From positions 140,001-204,000 of the forward strand of contig NZ_CP150203.1 in the NCBI RefSeq assembly GCF_037969725.1: a stretch of DNA of 64,000 nucleotides, given 5' to 3'. The stretch is from Paenibacillus sp. FSL W8-0426. Lineage in GTDB: Bacteria > Bacillota > Bacilli > Paenibacillales > Paenibacillaceae. Under the pieces are notes generated by a model. It was not told the origin of the DNA. It worked only from the letters and a program-made list of their open reading frames with translations, and ran no database searches. The translations under genes and the position numbers were made by a program. This document shows positions 1-11,773 of this stretch, piece after piece. Position 1 is the stretch's first letter, and each line of letters opens with the position of its first letter.

Positions 1-18
1 CTTTTTGGAGTAAGGTTT

Positions 19-94
19 GGGGCCATAGCTCAGCTGGGAGAGCGCCTGCCTTGCAAGCAGGAGGTCAGCGGTTCGATCCCGCTTGGCTCCACCA
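19..94 (+). tRNA. tRNA-Ala (TGC)
   Basis: Complete cloverleaf with acceptor stem GGGGCCA pairing TGGCTCC (one G-U), anticodon loop CTTGCAA, T-arm GGTTCGATCCC and encoded CCA. It lies directly before the 23S gene, so it belongs to the 16S-23S spacer of an rRNA operon; a partner tRNA-Ile and the 16S gene would lie left of the window. Confidence 0.96.
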
Positions 95-114
95 ACAATG
101 ATTTTCTAAGCTTG

Positions 115-143
115 TTCTTTGAAAACTGGATATCGAAACGAAA
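115..143 (+). other. 5' arm of the 23S processing stem
   Basis: Positions 121-143 are almost perfectly complementary to 3183-3204 on the other side of the 23S gene, with one asymmetric internal base, and pairing extends outward to about 115 with 3210. This is the usual long helix that closes the 23S precursor and is cut by RNase III-type enzymes. The pairing is seen in the sequence; the enzyme is inferred. Confidence 0.8.
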
Positions 144-231
144 AATGCGAATTAGAACATTCCTTTTAGCTGAACTTGTGTCAGAACAAGTTTATATATT
201 AGCGAAAACTGCATTGCTCATCCGAGCAATT

Positions 232-3155
<2,924 letters not shown>

Positions 3156-3182
3156 AAGAAATGCAGGTTCTAAGATCGCAAG

Positions 3183-3210
3183 TTTCGTTTCGAATCCAGT
3201 TTTCAGAGAG
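3183..3210 (+). other. 3' arm of the 23S processing stem
   Basis: Complement of 115-143 upstream of the 23S gene. The two arms bring the ends of the precursor together for maturation. The next gene is a tRNA rather than the usual 5S rRNA. Confidence 0.8.
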
Positions 3211-3239
3211 CAATCTCTGAACGATCGTTAATTAGCTTT

Positions 3240-3331
3240 GGAGAGATACCCAAGTGGCTATAAGGGGACCCTCTGCTAAGGGGTTAGACTGCGTAAGCGG
3301 TGCGAGGGTTCGAATCCCTCTCTCTCCGCCA
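3240..3331 (+). tRNA. tRNA-Ser (GCT)
   Basis: Class II tRNA of 92 nt with a long variable arm. The acceptor stem GGAGAGA pairs with TCTCTCC, the anticodon loop is CTGCTAA, and CCA is encoded. It is the first tRNA after the 23S and probably shares the rRNA transcript. Confidence 0.95.
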
Positions 3332-3374
3332 TCTTTCAACTGGATGGACAAGCTTATAATACGATACTTAATAT

Positions 3375-3451
3375 GGCGGCGTAGCTCAGCTGGCTAGAGC
3401 GTACGGTTCATACCCGTGAGGTCGGGGGTTCGATCCCCTCCGCCGCTACCA
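3375..3451 (+). tRNA. tRNA-Met (CAT), elongator type
   Basis: Acceptor stem GGCGGCG/CGCCGCT, anticodon loop TTCATAC, encoded CCA. The anticodon stem lacks the three consecutive G-C pairs of initiator tRNA, so it reads as the elongator. A CAT-anticodon tRNA-Ile is less likely because the body matches the elongator pattern. Confidence 0.9.
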
Positions 3452-3460
3452 TATTACCCA

Positions 3461-3536
3461 GGAGGCTTAGCTCAGCTGGGAGAGCATCTGCCTTACAAGC
3501 AGAGGGTCGGGGGTTCGATCCCCTCAGCCTCCACCA
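3461..3536 (+). tRNA. tRNA-Val (TAC)
   Basis: Acceptor stem GGAGGCT/AGCCTCC, anticodon loop CTTACAA, canonical T-loop TTCGATC and encoded CCA. Confidence 0.95.
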
Positions 3537-3541
3537 TATAT

Positions 3542-3617
<76 letters not shown>

Positions 3618-3626
3618 TTAATGTCT

Positions 3627-3704
3627 GGAACCGTGGTGTAGTTGGCCTAACATGCCTGCCTGTCACGCAGGAGATCGCGGGTTCGAATCCCGTCGGTTCC
3701 GCCA
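3627..3704 (+). tRNA. tRNA-Asp (GTC)
   Basis: Acceptor stem GGAACCG/CGGTTCC, anticodon loop CTGTCAC, discriminator G and encoded CCA. Confidence 0.95.
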
Positions 3705-3726
3705 TTAATCCTTACAATTAAATATG

Positions 3727-3798
<72 letters not shown>

Positions 3799-3811
3799 CC
3801 TTTCAAAACGT

Positions 3812-3897
3812 GGAGGCTTAGCGAAGTGGCCAAACGCATCAGACTGTAAATCTGCTCCCTTACGGGTTCGGTGGTTCGAATCCATCAGCCTCCACCA
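3812..3897 (+). tRNA. tRNA-Tyr (GTA)
   Basis: Class II tRNA with a long variable arm. Acceptor stem GGAGGCT/AGCCTCC, anticodon loop CTGTAAA, encoded CCA. Confidence 0.95.
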
Positions 3898-3903
3898 GTT
3901 TTT

Positions 3904-3976
3904 GAGCCATTAGCTCAGTTGGTAGAGCACCTGACTTTTAATCAGGGTGTCGAAGGTTCGAGTCCTTCATGGCTCA
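3904..3976 (+). tRNA. tRNA-Lys (TTT)
   Basis: Acceptor stem GAGCCAT/ATGGCTC and anticodon loop CTTTTAA. The bases after the discriminator are TCT, so CCA is not encoded. It is the last tRNA of the cluster and is followed at once by a terminator. Confidence 0.95.
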
Positions 3977-3983
3977 TCTCACA

Positions 3984-4026
3984 AAAGAGTGATTAATCAT
4001 TAAATTGATTAGTCGCTCTTTTTTTG
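3984..4026 (+). terminator. Terminator of the rRNA-tRNA operon
   Basis: Stem AGAGTGATTAATCA / TGATTAGTCGCTCT (two G-U pairs), loop TTAAAT, followed by a run of seven T. It closes the 23S-tRNA transcription unit. Confidence 0.9.
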
Positions 4027-4209
4027 CATATCAGCGTGTTGCTGCGACCACGAAGGCGAGAACGTTTAAGATATGATAAGATAAATGTAAACGGCTATCT
4101 AAAGAGCCATAGGCGTGATCCCAATAAAGGGTTAGACAATTATAAGATTGTGTGTTTTATATTGCGGTTTTTATATCAGAAAATAAAGCAGAGTGGTGGC
4201 GTTCATAAG

Positions 4210-5382
4210 ATGAAGCATGTTTCGGATCTTAAGCAGCGGATCGAGGAAATTTTAGACACTTCAATGAACACATTTCAATTTACTTTGGATGAGTGGAGTC
4301 AATACGAGAATCTCCTTCTCAGCTCAAATGATAGAGCAAATAATAGTACAGTCATGCTGGGTGTAGAACGGTCAGCAGACCGTGCAGGCAGCCTAACCAT
4401 AGATCAACAAATATATTTTAAAATTGGCCGAAGTGCTGATCGTGAACATGTAATTTGCTGGGGGTGTTCTTCCGATCATCTGACGATAGAATCGCGCAGA
4501 TTAATAGAGCTGTTGATTAGCAGCCATTCAGATGAAGCTCTTCATGAACAAACTGTAGGCGAGGGGAACGGCCAGGCGCAGCTTTTGATTGAGTTGGGCA
4601 CCTGGCTTCGGGAGCAAATCAATCTGTCTAACGAAGGGTTCAGTATCCCAGAACGTTTTCTGGCTGCAGGGCTGGGCGAGCATCTGGAACAAGAAAAGAT
4701 TCCTTTCCTGTTACAGGGCGAGACGCCGGATGATCGGCGCGTTCATTCAAGCGAACTGAACAAGCTGCTCGAGAGCTATTTTGGTGAGGACATCGTTCTG
4801 ATTCCCTTAGGAGATCAGGAGTGGGTATTTTTTGGTTCGGTTCAGACCGTTACGGCAGAGGCCGATGACGATACCACTGAGGCAAGGAAAGAGCTCTTGA
4901 ATGCGTTTTGTCTTGGATTGTATGAGCTGATTGCCAGTGAATGGGCAGGCGGATTCCATTTGTCGGCAGCCTTGCCTTGTGTTCCTTACCAGCAATTGAT
5001 ATCTGTAACCTCTACACTTCGGGAGAGTGTAAAGCTGGGCAGATCGTTTCATGTCACTGAGCACATACATTTACCATGGAATTTGCATCTTGAACGATTG
5101 GTGGCGAGCATATCCGAACCGGAACGGCTGCGCTTTATAGAAGAGATCGGCAAGAACACATCGCTCTTCAGCGACAGTGAGACGATGGGCACATTGGAGA
5201 CGTTTTTCAGTCTGGATTGCAATGTAAGCGAGACCGCAAAAAGGATGTTTATTCATCGCAATACGCTGGTTTACCGTCTGGACAAGATCAAACATGAGAT
5301 CGGATACGATGTAAGGAGCTTTGAAAATGCGGTGCTGGTCCGACTTTTACTGCTGATGTACAAAGTGACGAAAAAGCCGTGA
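4210..5382 (+). CDS. PucR/CdaR-family transcriptional regulator
   Basis: Predicted cytoplasmic DNA-binding regulator of 390 aa. The last 60 residues (SETAKRMFIHRNTLVYRLDKI) form the C-terminal helix-turn-helix typical of PucR/CdaR proteins, where it sits at the very end. The rest resembles the degenerate GGDEF-like middle domain only loosely and no ligand site is evident. The ATG at 4210 is preferred over upstream starts because the family-like sequence begins there; its ribosome site (GAGTGGTGG) is weak. It lies about 100 bp upstream of the sugar ABC ATPase gene, so control of carbohydrate uptake is a reasonable but untested guess. Confidence 0.8.
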   Translation: MKHVSDLKQRIEEILDTSMNTFQFTLDEWSQYENLLLSSNDRANNSTVMLGVERSADRAGSLTIDQQIYFKIGRSADREHVICWGCSSDHLTIESRRLIELLISSHSDEALHEQTVGEGNGQAQLLIELGTWLREQINLSNEGFSIPERFLAAGLGEHLEQEKIPFLLQGETPDDRRVHSSELNKLLESYFGEDIVLIPLGDQEWVFFGSVQTVTAEADDDTTEARKELLNAFCLGLYELIASEWAGGFHLSAALPCVPYQQLISVTSTLRESVKLGRSFHVTEHIHLPWNLHLERLVASISEPERLRFIEEIGKNTSLFSDSETMGTLETFFSLDCNVSETAKRMFIHRNTLVYRLDKIKHEIGYDVRSFENAVLVRLLLLMYKVTKKP

Positions 5383-5485
5383 TATTTTTGTGCAGTTTGC
5401 GAATAGTCAAACATCCCTTCCGTAGGTTACACTGAATTTACAAAATGTATTCGATTACAAAACGATCTCTAAGGAGGCAATAATC

Positions 5486-6610
5486 ATGGCTGGTGTACGT
5501 TTAGAGCATATTTTCAAAAAATACCCTGGTGCTGACAAAGCGACAGTTATTGACGTTAACCTGGACATTAAAGATAAAGAATTTCTGGTGCTGGTTGGTC
5601 CGTCCGGTTGTGGTAAATCCACAACGTTGCGCATGATCGCAGGCCTTGAGGAAATTTCTGAAGGTAAACTCTATATCGGTGACCGCGTCGTGAACGATGT
5701 TGCTCCTAAAGATCGCGATATCGCGATGGTTTTCCAATCCTACGCCTTGTACCCGCATATGAGCGTGTATCAAAACATGGCATTTGGTTTGAAATTGCGT
5801 AAAGTGAAAAAAGATGAAATCGACAAACGCGTTCGCGAAGCAGCCAAAATCCTCGATATCGAGCATTTGCTGGATCGTAAACCAAAAGCGTTGTCCGGTG
5901 GTCAACGTCAGCGTGTCGCACTCGGTCGTGCGATCGTCCGTGACCCGCAAGTATTCTTGATGGATGAGCCGCTCTCCAACTTGGACGCGAAATTGCGCGG
6001 TCAGATGCGTGCGGAAATCACCAAGCTCGCGAAACGTCTGGAAACGACTGTTATCTACGTAACGCATGACCAGATCGAAGCGATGACGATGGGTGACCGG
6101 ATCGTTGTTATGAAAGACGGTATCATTCAACAAGCGGCTTCTCCGGAAGAACTGTACAACCACCCAGCGAACCTGTTCGTGGCCGGTTTCATCGGTTCTC
6201 CTACAATGAACTTTATCTCGGGTAAAATTGCGGAGCAAGGTTCCAACCTGCATTTCGTAGCTCCTGGCGTGGACGTTGAAATTCCACAAGGGAAAGCGCA
6301 ATTGCTGAAATCCAGAGGATACGCTAACAAGGAAGTCATTCTGGGCGTTCGTCCTGAAGACATCCACGAAGAGCCGGTATTCTTGGAAGCTTCCCCGAAC
6401 TCCGTGTTCTCTACGCATGTAGACGTAACCGAGAACCTTGGTCACGAAATGCTCCTCTACTTGAGCGGTGTAGGTAGCGACACTACGATTGCCCGCGTAG
6501 ACGGACGTTCCAACACGCGTGAAGGTTCTACCGTTAAAATGGCGATCGACATGAACAAAGTTCATATCTTTGATAAAGAGACTGAAGCGAACGTTCTCCT
6601 TCAAGACTAA
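5486..6610 (+). CDS. msmX: Multi-sugar ABC transporter ATP-binding protein (MsmX/UgpC type)
   Basis: Cytoplasmic ATPase of 374 aa that energises carbohydrate ABC importers. Walker A GPSGCGKST is at 38-46, the signature LSGGQRQR near 137 and Walker B DEPLSNLD near 160. A C-terminal MalK-like regulatory domain (VRPEDI near 290) completes the usual family length of about 365. The ribosome site AAGGAGG is well placed. The gene stands alone between a regulator and a terminator, as expected for an orphan ATPase shared by several permeases. It is the obvious candidate to drive the ATPase-less importer at 22.3-25.9 kb (inference). Codon use is strongly biased, suggesting high expression. Confidence 0.93.
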   Translation: MAGVRLEHIFKKYPGADKATVIDVNLDIKDKEFLVLVGPSGCGKSTTLRMIAGLEEISEGKLYIGDRVVNDVAPKDRDIAMVFQSYALYPHMSVYQNMAFGLKLRKVKKDEIDKRVREAAKILDIEHLLDRKPKALSGGQRQRVALGRAIVRDPQVFLMDEPLSNLDAKLRGQMRAEITKLAKRLETTVIYVTHDQIEAMTMGDRIVVMKDGIIQQAASPEELYNHPANLFVAGFIGSPTMNFISGKIAEQGSNLHFVAPGVDVEIPQGKAQLLKSRGYANKEVILGVRPEDIHEEPVFLEASPNSVFSTHVDVTENLGHEMLLYLSGVGSDTTIARVDGRSNTREGSTVKMAIDMNKVHIFDKETEANVLLQD

Positions 6611-6673
6611 TATCCCGGGGTTCCCCGTATGGTCGGATCCTGTGTTTGATACGTAATTATATAATGAAATTCG

Positions 6674-6707
6674 AGCCCCTTCCGTTGTTGCTGGAAGGGG
6701 CTTTTTA
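6674..6707 (+). terminator. Terminator after msmX
   Basis: AGCCCCTTCC and GGAAGGGGCT form a strong hairpin followed by TTTTTA. Confidence 0.92.
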
Positions 6708-6890
6708 CATCAGGAGTCCATGGTTCAGATTGCATTCGTTCCCGAATTCATTTAAGATTTATAGAAAGCTTGCGCCTTCATTTTCGGTGTAACCATTCTT
6801 AATTGATCAGGGGATTCCCCGTTTGAATTCGAAGGACAAATATGACCAGATATACATAGATAAACAGCCAATGCTGAAAGGAAGAGACAA

Positions 6891-7829
6891 ATGGCGAAAA
6901 AAGTGAAGGTATCTGAATTGGTGCAGCAGTTTCAGCTTGAGGTCGTCTCTGGATCTCAAGGACTTAAGCGCTTCATTACCGTAGACGATTTGAACCGTCC
7001 AGGCCTGGAGATGGCCGGCTATTTTGAATACCACCCACAAGAACGGGTTCAGCTGTTAGGAAGAACAGAGCTGGCCTTTTTTGCAATGCTGCCGGAAGAC
7101 GAACGCCGTGACCGGATGCAGAAACTTTGCACGGAGGAGACGCCATGCATTGTCGTTACGCGTGGACTTGAAGTGCCGACGGAACTGATCGAGATCAGCG
7201 AAGAGCAAAATTTGGCGGTGCTGCGCAGCAATATGGCAACGACGATTCTTTCCAGCCGCATTACCGGTTTCCTGGAACGGAAGCTGGCGCCAACCGCTAC
7301 GATACATGGCGTGCTCTGCGACGTTTATGGCGTCGGTATGCTGATTACGGGAAGCAGCGGTATCGGCAAAAGTGAAACGGCATTGGAGCTCGTGAAGCGT
7401 GGACACCGTTTGATTGCGGACGATGCAGTAGAAATCCGTCAGACTTCCGACTTCCAACTGCACGGGACCGCTCCTGAATTAATCCGTCATCTTCTAGAGA
7501 TTCGCGGGGTGGGCATCATTAACGTGATGACCTTGTTTGGTGCCGGTGCCGTGCGTAACAACAAACGAATTACGCTCGTCGTCCGCCTTGAAGCATGGCA
7601 GCAAGACAAACAATACGATCGTCTTGGTTTGGATGAGGAGACTACCCGGATCATTGATACGGACGTACCGCTCGTAACGATTCCGGTACGCCCTGGACGA
7701 AACTTGGCCGTCATCATTGAGGTGGCTGCGATGAATTATCGCCTCAAACAGATGGGACTCAATGCGGCACTGCAGTTTACGAATAAACTGACAGCAACGA
7801 TTTCGGAAGATATGGAAGATATGGACTAG
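6891..7829 (+). CDS. hprK: HPr kinase/phosphorylase
   Basis: Bifunctional enzyme that phosphorylates Ser46 of HPr and Crh with ATP or pyrophosphate and reverses the reaction, controlling carbon catabolite repression. Length 312 aa (about 310 is typical). The Walker A-like loop GSSGIGKS is at 154-161, and the HprK signature region ([20 protein letters not shown]) lies near 203-222. Start ATG has GGAAGAG eight bases upstream. It heads the hprK-lgt-ppaX cluster as in B. subtilis; ppaX removes the pyrophosphate made by the phosphorylase reaction. A possible substrate is the HPr-family protein at 40972. Confidence 0.97.
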   Translation: MAKKVKVSELVQQFQLEVVSGSQGLKRFITVDDLNRPGLEMAGYFEYHPQERVQLLGRTELAFFAMLPEDERRDRMQKLCTEETPCIVVTRGLEVPTELIEISEEQNLAVLRSNMATTILSSRITGFLERKLAPTATIHGVLCDVYGVGMLITGSSGIGKSETALELVKRGHRLIADDAVEIRQTSDFQLHGTAPELIRHLLEIRGVGIINVMTLFGAGAVRNNKRITLVVRLEAWQQDKQYDRLGLDEETTRIIDTDVPLVTIPVRPGRNLAVIIEVAAMNYRLKQMGLNAALQFTNKLTATISEDMEDMD

Positions 7830-7862
7830 GCCATCTGGGATGTCTTCAAGAAGTGGATAGCG

Positions 7863-7901
7863 TGCAGAACTGACAGAGCGATTCAATGCTCTGTTTCTGC
7901 A
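7863..7901 (+). other. Stem-loop in the hprK-lgt spacer
   Basis: Nested complementary arms TGCAGAA (7863-7869) with TTCTGCA (7895-7901) and CAGAGC (7874-7879) with GCTCTG (7888-7893). No T-run follows, so it is more likely an mRNA structure between co-transcribed genes than a terminator. Confidence 0.55.
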
Positions 7902-7959
7902 TGCATGAGAAGCTGATTGGTACGGAAAAGTGTGAAGCAATTTATGGGAGTGTGAAGCA

Positions 7960-9000
7960 ATGGACATGTATCTGCTGTTGAACCCAATCGCCTTCTCCAT
8001 TGGTGCATTGAAGGTTCACTGGTATGGCCTGATCCTCGGCACGGCGGCATTGGTAGGCTTGCTGCTCGCGATTCGGGAGGGCAAGCGGTTCGGCATTCCT
8101 CAGGAAGTGTTCATGGACATGATCCTGCTGGGCGTACCGTCCGCCATTATCGGCGCACGTATCTATTATGTCGCGTTCAAATGGGAAGACTATAAGGACA
8201 ACTTCTGGGATGTCTTCAAGATATGGAATGGCGGTATTGCCATCTATGGTGCACTGATTGGCGCAATTATTTGCGCGGTCATTTTCTTCCGCCGCAAAGG
8301 ATACAATTTCTGGCGCATGGCAGATATTTGCGCACCCGGGTTGATTGTGGGCCAAATGATCGGCCGCTGGGGGAACTTCGTCAACCAAGAGGCGTATGGC
8401 GGGCCTGTGGAAGAATCTTTTTTGCGAGATAAGCTGCATTTGCCGGACTTTATCGTCAATCAGATGAATGTGGAAGGGGTATTTCATCATCCCGCATTCC
8501 TGTACGAATCCATGTGGAGCCTGGTTGGCCTGATTCTGCTGCTGATCCTGCGCAGACAAAAGTTTTTGCGTGCGGGCGAGCTGTTTATGTCGTATTTCAT
8601 TTGGTATTCGATCGGGCGATTCTTCATCGAGGCGCTGCGTACGGACAGTCTGGGCTTCCAGGCGCCACAGTGGCTTGCTTCCCTGGTGAATGGACTATGG
8701 TCACCGATGACGGCGTTTGGTTTCGAACAAGGATACCTGGATCCTGCTTATGGCAATGTTAGAATTTCGCAGCTGTTGGCGATCGCCATTATTATCGCTG
8801 CGGCGGCGTTCATCATCGTAAGAAGGGTGACTGGCAAAGCTGAAGTACGTTACAGCGACCCGATTGTGTCGACCAAGGCGGTAACCGAACCTTCGGATGA
8901 GCTCCCGCACAGTGCCGGAACGGCACGCAAGCCGGACTCGGCGGCAACGAACCATGAAGCCGAAGAGGAACGCGAATCTGCCGATGACAAAAAGGAGTAA
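7960..9000 (+). CDS. lgt: Prolipoprotein diacylglyceryl transferase
   Basis: Integral membrane enzyme that moves diacylglycerol from phosphatidylglycerol to the lipobox cysteine of prelipoproteins. The sequence has multiple membrane segments and the Lgt signature GRWGNFVNQEAYGG at about 135-148. It is 346 aa, longer than the usual 270-290, because of a charged hydrophilic tail from about residue 290 (Glu/Arg/Pro/Ser rich). The segment GGIAIYGALIG carries Tyr where E. coli Lgt has the functionally important His103; how common this is in relatives cannot be judged here. The ribosome site GGGAGTG precedes the ATG. Substrates include the lipoprotein encoded at 22303. Confidence 0.95.
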   Translation: MDMYLLLNPIAFSIGALKVHWYGLILGTAALVGLLLAIREGKRFGIPQEVFMDMILLGVPSAIIGARIYYVAFKWEDYKDNFWDVFKIWNGGIAIYGALIGAIICAVIFFRRKGYNFWRMADICAPGLIVGQMIGRWGNFVNQEAYGGPVEESFLRDKLHLPDFIVNQMNVEGVFHHPAFLYESMWSLVGLILLLILRRQKFLRAGELFMSYFIWYSIGRFFIEALRTDSLGFQAPQWLASLVNGLWSPMTAFGFEQGYLDPAYGNVRISQLLAIAIIIAAAAFIIVRRVTGKAEVRYSDPIVSTKAVTEPSDELPHSAGTARKPDSAATNHEAEEERESADDKKE

Positions 9001-9007
9001 TGCAAGC

Positions 9008-9664
9008 ATGATTGAAACGGTATTGTTTGATCTTGACGGTACGATTATCGATACGAATGATTTGATTATCAATTCGTTCCTTCACGTCATGGAGGGGTGG
9101 GAGAACTCTGCCCCCTGGACGCGGGAACAGATTATCCCCCATATGGGCGGCACGCTGGAGCAGCAGTTCCGGACGTTTTCGGGTCAAGAAGACGTGGCTG
9201 AATATATAAAAGGCTACCGGGCATACAATGATATTCATCATGAGGCAATGGTCAATCCTTTTCCTTATGTGAATGAGGTTGTGGAAGCCTTGCACCAGGC
9301 AGGCATCGTAATGGGCGTCGTAACGACGAAGATTCGTCCATCGACCCTGAAAACCTTGGAACGGTTCGATCTTACCAAGTACATGAAATCGATCGTCACG
9401 GTAACGGATGTAACCCATCCCAAACCACATGCCGAACCGGTATTAAAAGCGATAAATGAGCTGGGAGCTGATCCGGCCAAAACGCTGATGATTGGCGACA
9501 GTCCGGTTGATATTCAATCCGCTAAAAATGCAGGAGCGCTCGCGGCGGGGGTTGCGTGGTCTCTCAAGGGCGAGGCCGTGTTAAACCAGTACGGCCCTGA
9601 TTATATGCTGCATGACATGAGAGATCTGCTCGATCTGGTCGGTATCAAGTCGGAACGTTCATGA
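9008..9664 (+). CDS. ppaX: Pyrophosphatase PpaX (HAD superfamily)
   Basis: Cytoplasmic HAD-family hydrolase of 218 aa (B. subtilis PpaX is 216). Motif [13 protein letters not shown] is at 7-18; the motif III/IV region KPHAEPV...[16 protein letters not shown] lies near 140-180. It hydrolyses the pyrophosphate released when HprK dephosphorylates HPr-Ser-P. The start at 9008 is chosen because AAAGGAG at the end of lgt is correctly spaced from it and motif I begins a few residues later; longer in-frame starts would overlap lgt deeply. Its stop overlaps the next gene in ATGA. Confidence 0.93.
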   Translation: MIETVLFDLDGTIIDTNDLIINSFLHVMEGWENSAPWTREQIIPHMGGTLEQQFRTFSGQEDVAEYIKGYRAYNDIHHEAMVNPFPYVNEVVEALHQAGIVMGVVTTKIRPSTLKTLERFDLTKYMKSIVTVTDVTHPKPHAEPVLKAINELGADPAKTLMIGDSPVDIQSAKNAGALAAGVAWSLKGEAVLNQYGPDYMLHDMRDLLDLVGIKSERS

Positions 9665-10188
9665 GAAAGGTGACCCGCTACCCCATTGAGGGACACAATG
9701 CGTTGTGGCACATTTATCGGACTGTAAGTCCTTGGAAGGGTGTGCGCAATTTCATCTGGGTCCAGTTGTCACGCTACTGTCCGATCCTTCCGGTCAAGAA
9801 CTGGATCTATCGTCGCATGCTGGGCATGAAGGTAGGGGAACATACGGCCTTTGGGCTGATGGTCATGGTGGACGTATTTTTTCCGGAGAAGATTACAGTG
9901 GGCGAAAATTCGGTCATCGGTTATAACACCACCATTTTGGCTCATGAGTATCTCATCAAAGAGTACAGGCTGGGTGAAGTGATCATCGGTGAAAATGTGT
10001 TGATTGGCGCAAATTCAACCATTTTGCCTGGTGTGACGATCGGCGACGGGGCGGTTGTGGCCGCAGGCTCGGTCGTTCACAAGGATGTGGCGCCAGGGGC
10101 ATTTGTAGGGGGGAACCCGCTGCGCGAACTGACCCGGTCCACGGTGGCTCAGGACGAACCTGCTGCGATGCCGGACCAGCGAATATAA
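9661..10188 (+). CDS. Hexapeptide-repeat O-acyltransferase (YvoF-like)
   Basis: Protein of 175 aa with left-handed beta-helix hexapeptide repeats (for example [45 protein letters not shown] at about 80-140) followed by GGNPLRE, as in maltose/galactoside/serine-type acetyltransferases. It probably transfers an acetyl group from acetyl-CoA; the acceptor is unknown. It overlaps ppaX by four bases and holds the position of yvoF in B. subtilis. A terminator follows. Confidence 0.85.
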   Translation: MRKVTRYPIEGHNALWHIYRTVSPWKGVRNFIWVQLSRYCPILPVKNWIYRRMLGMKVGEHTAFGLMVMVDVFFPEKITVGENSVIGYNTTILAHEYLIKEYRLGEVIIGENVLIGANSTILPGVTIGDGAVVAAGSVVHKDVAPGAFVGGNPLRELTRSTVAQDEPAAMPDQRI

Positions 10189-10230
10189 ACCAATGCAACC
10201 TGCAAGAACGGTTATAAACGTTGAAGGGAA

Positions 10231-10254
10231 CAAGCTGCTTAGGCAGCTTTTTTT
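10231..10254 (+). terminator. Terminator after the hprK operon
   Basis: AAGCTGC/GCAGCTT hairpin followed by TTTTTTT separates the hprK-lgt-ppaX-yvoF unit from the histidine operon. The rest of 10189-10584 holds only the promoter listed next and an untranslated leader in which I recognise no riboswitch. Confidence 0.88.
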
Positions 10255-10360
10255 CATATAAGCAGGAATGTGATGCGGAACGTTAGATAGGAGAGCATAC
10301 CGACGTTTTTGTTTATATTGAATGCAGCATGATTCAATGGCTGGACCAATGTTCGCCTTA

Positions 10361-10390
10361 TTGACGGTTAAGCCGGATTCATGTTATCAT
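10361..10390 (+). promoter_or_regulatory. Probable promoter of the his operon
   Basis: TTGACG at 10361-10366 and TATCAT at 10385-10390 with an 18-base spacer. It would leave a leader of about 190 nt before hisZ. I searched the leader by eye for a T-box antiterminator and found no convincing one. Confidence 0.6.
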
Positions 10391-10584
10391 ATGCCATATT
10401 CTTTAGTTTGTTAGCACTTTACCATACGAAAGTAACTTAATGAAAATACATCGAGAATGTGGCGTCTATACCGAGCCATGAAGAATGAAATGAGTTAGAC
10501 CGAACGGGGATTTACATAAACAAATCCTGTTGGAAAGCGGTACGCGGACCAACTCAAATTATCGACACGGGGTGAATCGTAACA

Positions 10585-11772
10585 ATGTCCAAACCAAAAG
10601 GCTTTGAAAAACCGATCGGTTTTCGCGACTATACGCCACGCGTGGTGAGCAAGCTGAAAACCATTGAACGGAGCGTGCTGGAATGCATGGAGCGCTGGGG
10701 GTATCGCCAGATCATCACGCCAACGATCGAATTTTACGACACGGTAGGAGTGGCCAGCTCCACATCGGACCGCAAGCTGTTCAAGCTGTTAAGCAGCCGG
10801 GGAACGACGCTGGTGTTGAGATCAGACCTCACGGCACCGATTGCGCGTGTTGTTTCTTCTTTGCTGAAGGATGAGCCATTGCCGCTGCGGCTTTCCTACC
10901 ATGCGAACGTATTTCGTTCCATCGAGGAAGAAGCCGGAAGAGAGGCCGAGTTCTTTCAGACAGGCGTCGAGCTGGTCGGCGACGATTCGCCGGAAGCCGA
11001 TGCGGAAGTCGTTGCGCTTGCCATTGCTTCGCTGCAGGCTGCCGGCGTAACGTCCTTCAAGATCGCGATGGGTCATATGGGTTTCCTGAACGGCTTGTTG
11101 GAAGAGGTCATCCCGGGACAGACGCAGCAGCAGGAGGAATTGAAGGAGTATTTGCTCGGGCGGGATTACGTCGGCTATCGCGAATCCATTCGTGCATTGA
11201 AGCTTGCACCGGAGCTGCAGGAGCAGCTGGAGGCCATTCTTCGTCTACGCGGGGGCAAGGAAGTGTGCGATCACGCGGCAGGGTTAAGCCGCAGCAATGA
11301 GGCGGCACAGTCGATTGCCCACTTGTGTGCGGTATTTGAAGTATTGGAGGCGTACGGCGTCTCTGAGCATGTCCTGATCGACCTGACGATGATTGGCGAT
11401 TTCTCCTATTATACAGGCATGACGTTCGAAGGTTATGCTGCGGAGTTGGGCTCGCCGGTATGCAGCGGCGGACGTTACGACAATTTACTGCAGCAGTTCG
11501 GACGCTCGCTTCCGGCGACGGGGTTTGCGCTGAAAACGAACCGGATCATTGATGGCGTGCACGGCATCGCAGTGGATGAGAAGAAAGCGGTGCTGATCGA
11601 ATACGGCACCGAGCACCGGGCACAGGCGTTGGCGGAAGCTGGAAGGCTCCGGGGATTCGGCCAAAATGTAGTTACCCGTTTGATCGAGTCTGGAAAGACG
11701 GGAACAAACGAAGCGGAACACGCTCAATACGAGCAAGTCATCACATATCCATCCGGGAAAGGAGCTCGTTGA
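10585..11772 (+). CDS. hisZ: ATP phosphoribosyltransferase regulatory subunit
   Basis: HisZ, 395 aa, a class II aminoacyl-tRNA synthetase-like protein related to HisRS that lacks tRNA charging and forms the hetero-octamer with short HisG, allowing activity and histidine feedback. HisRS-like blocks are visible: [17 protein letters not shown] near 12, [13 protein letters not shown] near 77 and [26 protein letters not shown] near 278. First gene of the his operon; GGGGTGA lies before the ATG. Two bases separate its stop from the hisG ATG, fitting coupled expression of the two subunits. Confidence 0.94.
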   Translation: MSKPKGFEKPIGFRDYTPRVVSKLKTIERSVLECMERWGYRQIITPTIEFYDTVGVASSTSDRKLFKLLSSRGTTLVLRSDLTAPIARVVSSLLKDEPLPLRLSYHANVFRSIEEEAGREAEFFQTGVELVGDDSPEADAEVVALAIASLQAAGVTSFKIAMGHMGFLNGLLEEVIPGQTQQQEELKEYLLGRDYVGYRESIRALKLAPELQEQLEAILRLRGGKEVCDHAAGLSRSNEAAQSIAHLCAVFEVLEAYGVSEHVLIDLTMIGDFSYYTGMTFEGYAAELGSPVCSGGRYDNLLQQFGRSLPATGFALKTNRIIDGVHGIAVDEKKAVLIEYGTEHRAQALAEAGRLRGFGQNVVTRLIESGKTGTNEAEHAQYEQVITYPSGKGAR

Positions 11773-11773
11773 G

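Noticed and set aside
5501..6604. Long open frame opposite msmX
   Set aside because: Mirror of a strongly biased gene; no ribosome site and no recognisable protein. The same applies to long frames opposite gapA, pgk, gpmI and eno.
10530..10565. T-box-like words (GCGGTACGCGG) before hisZ
   Set aside because: The conserved T-box core GGGTGGNACCGCG is not matched and no terminator/antiterminator pair is seen.
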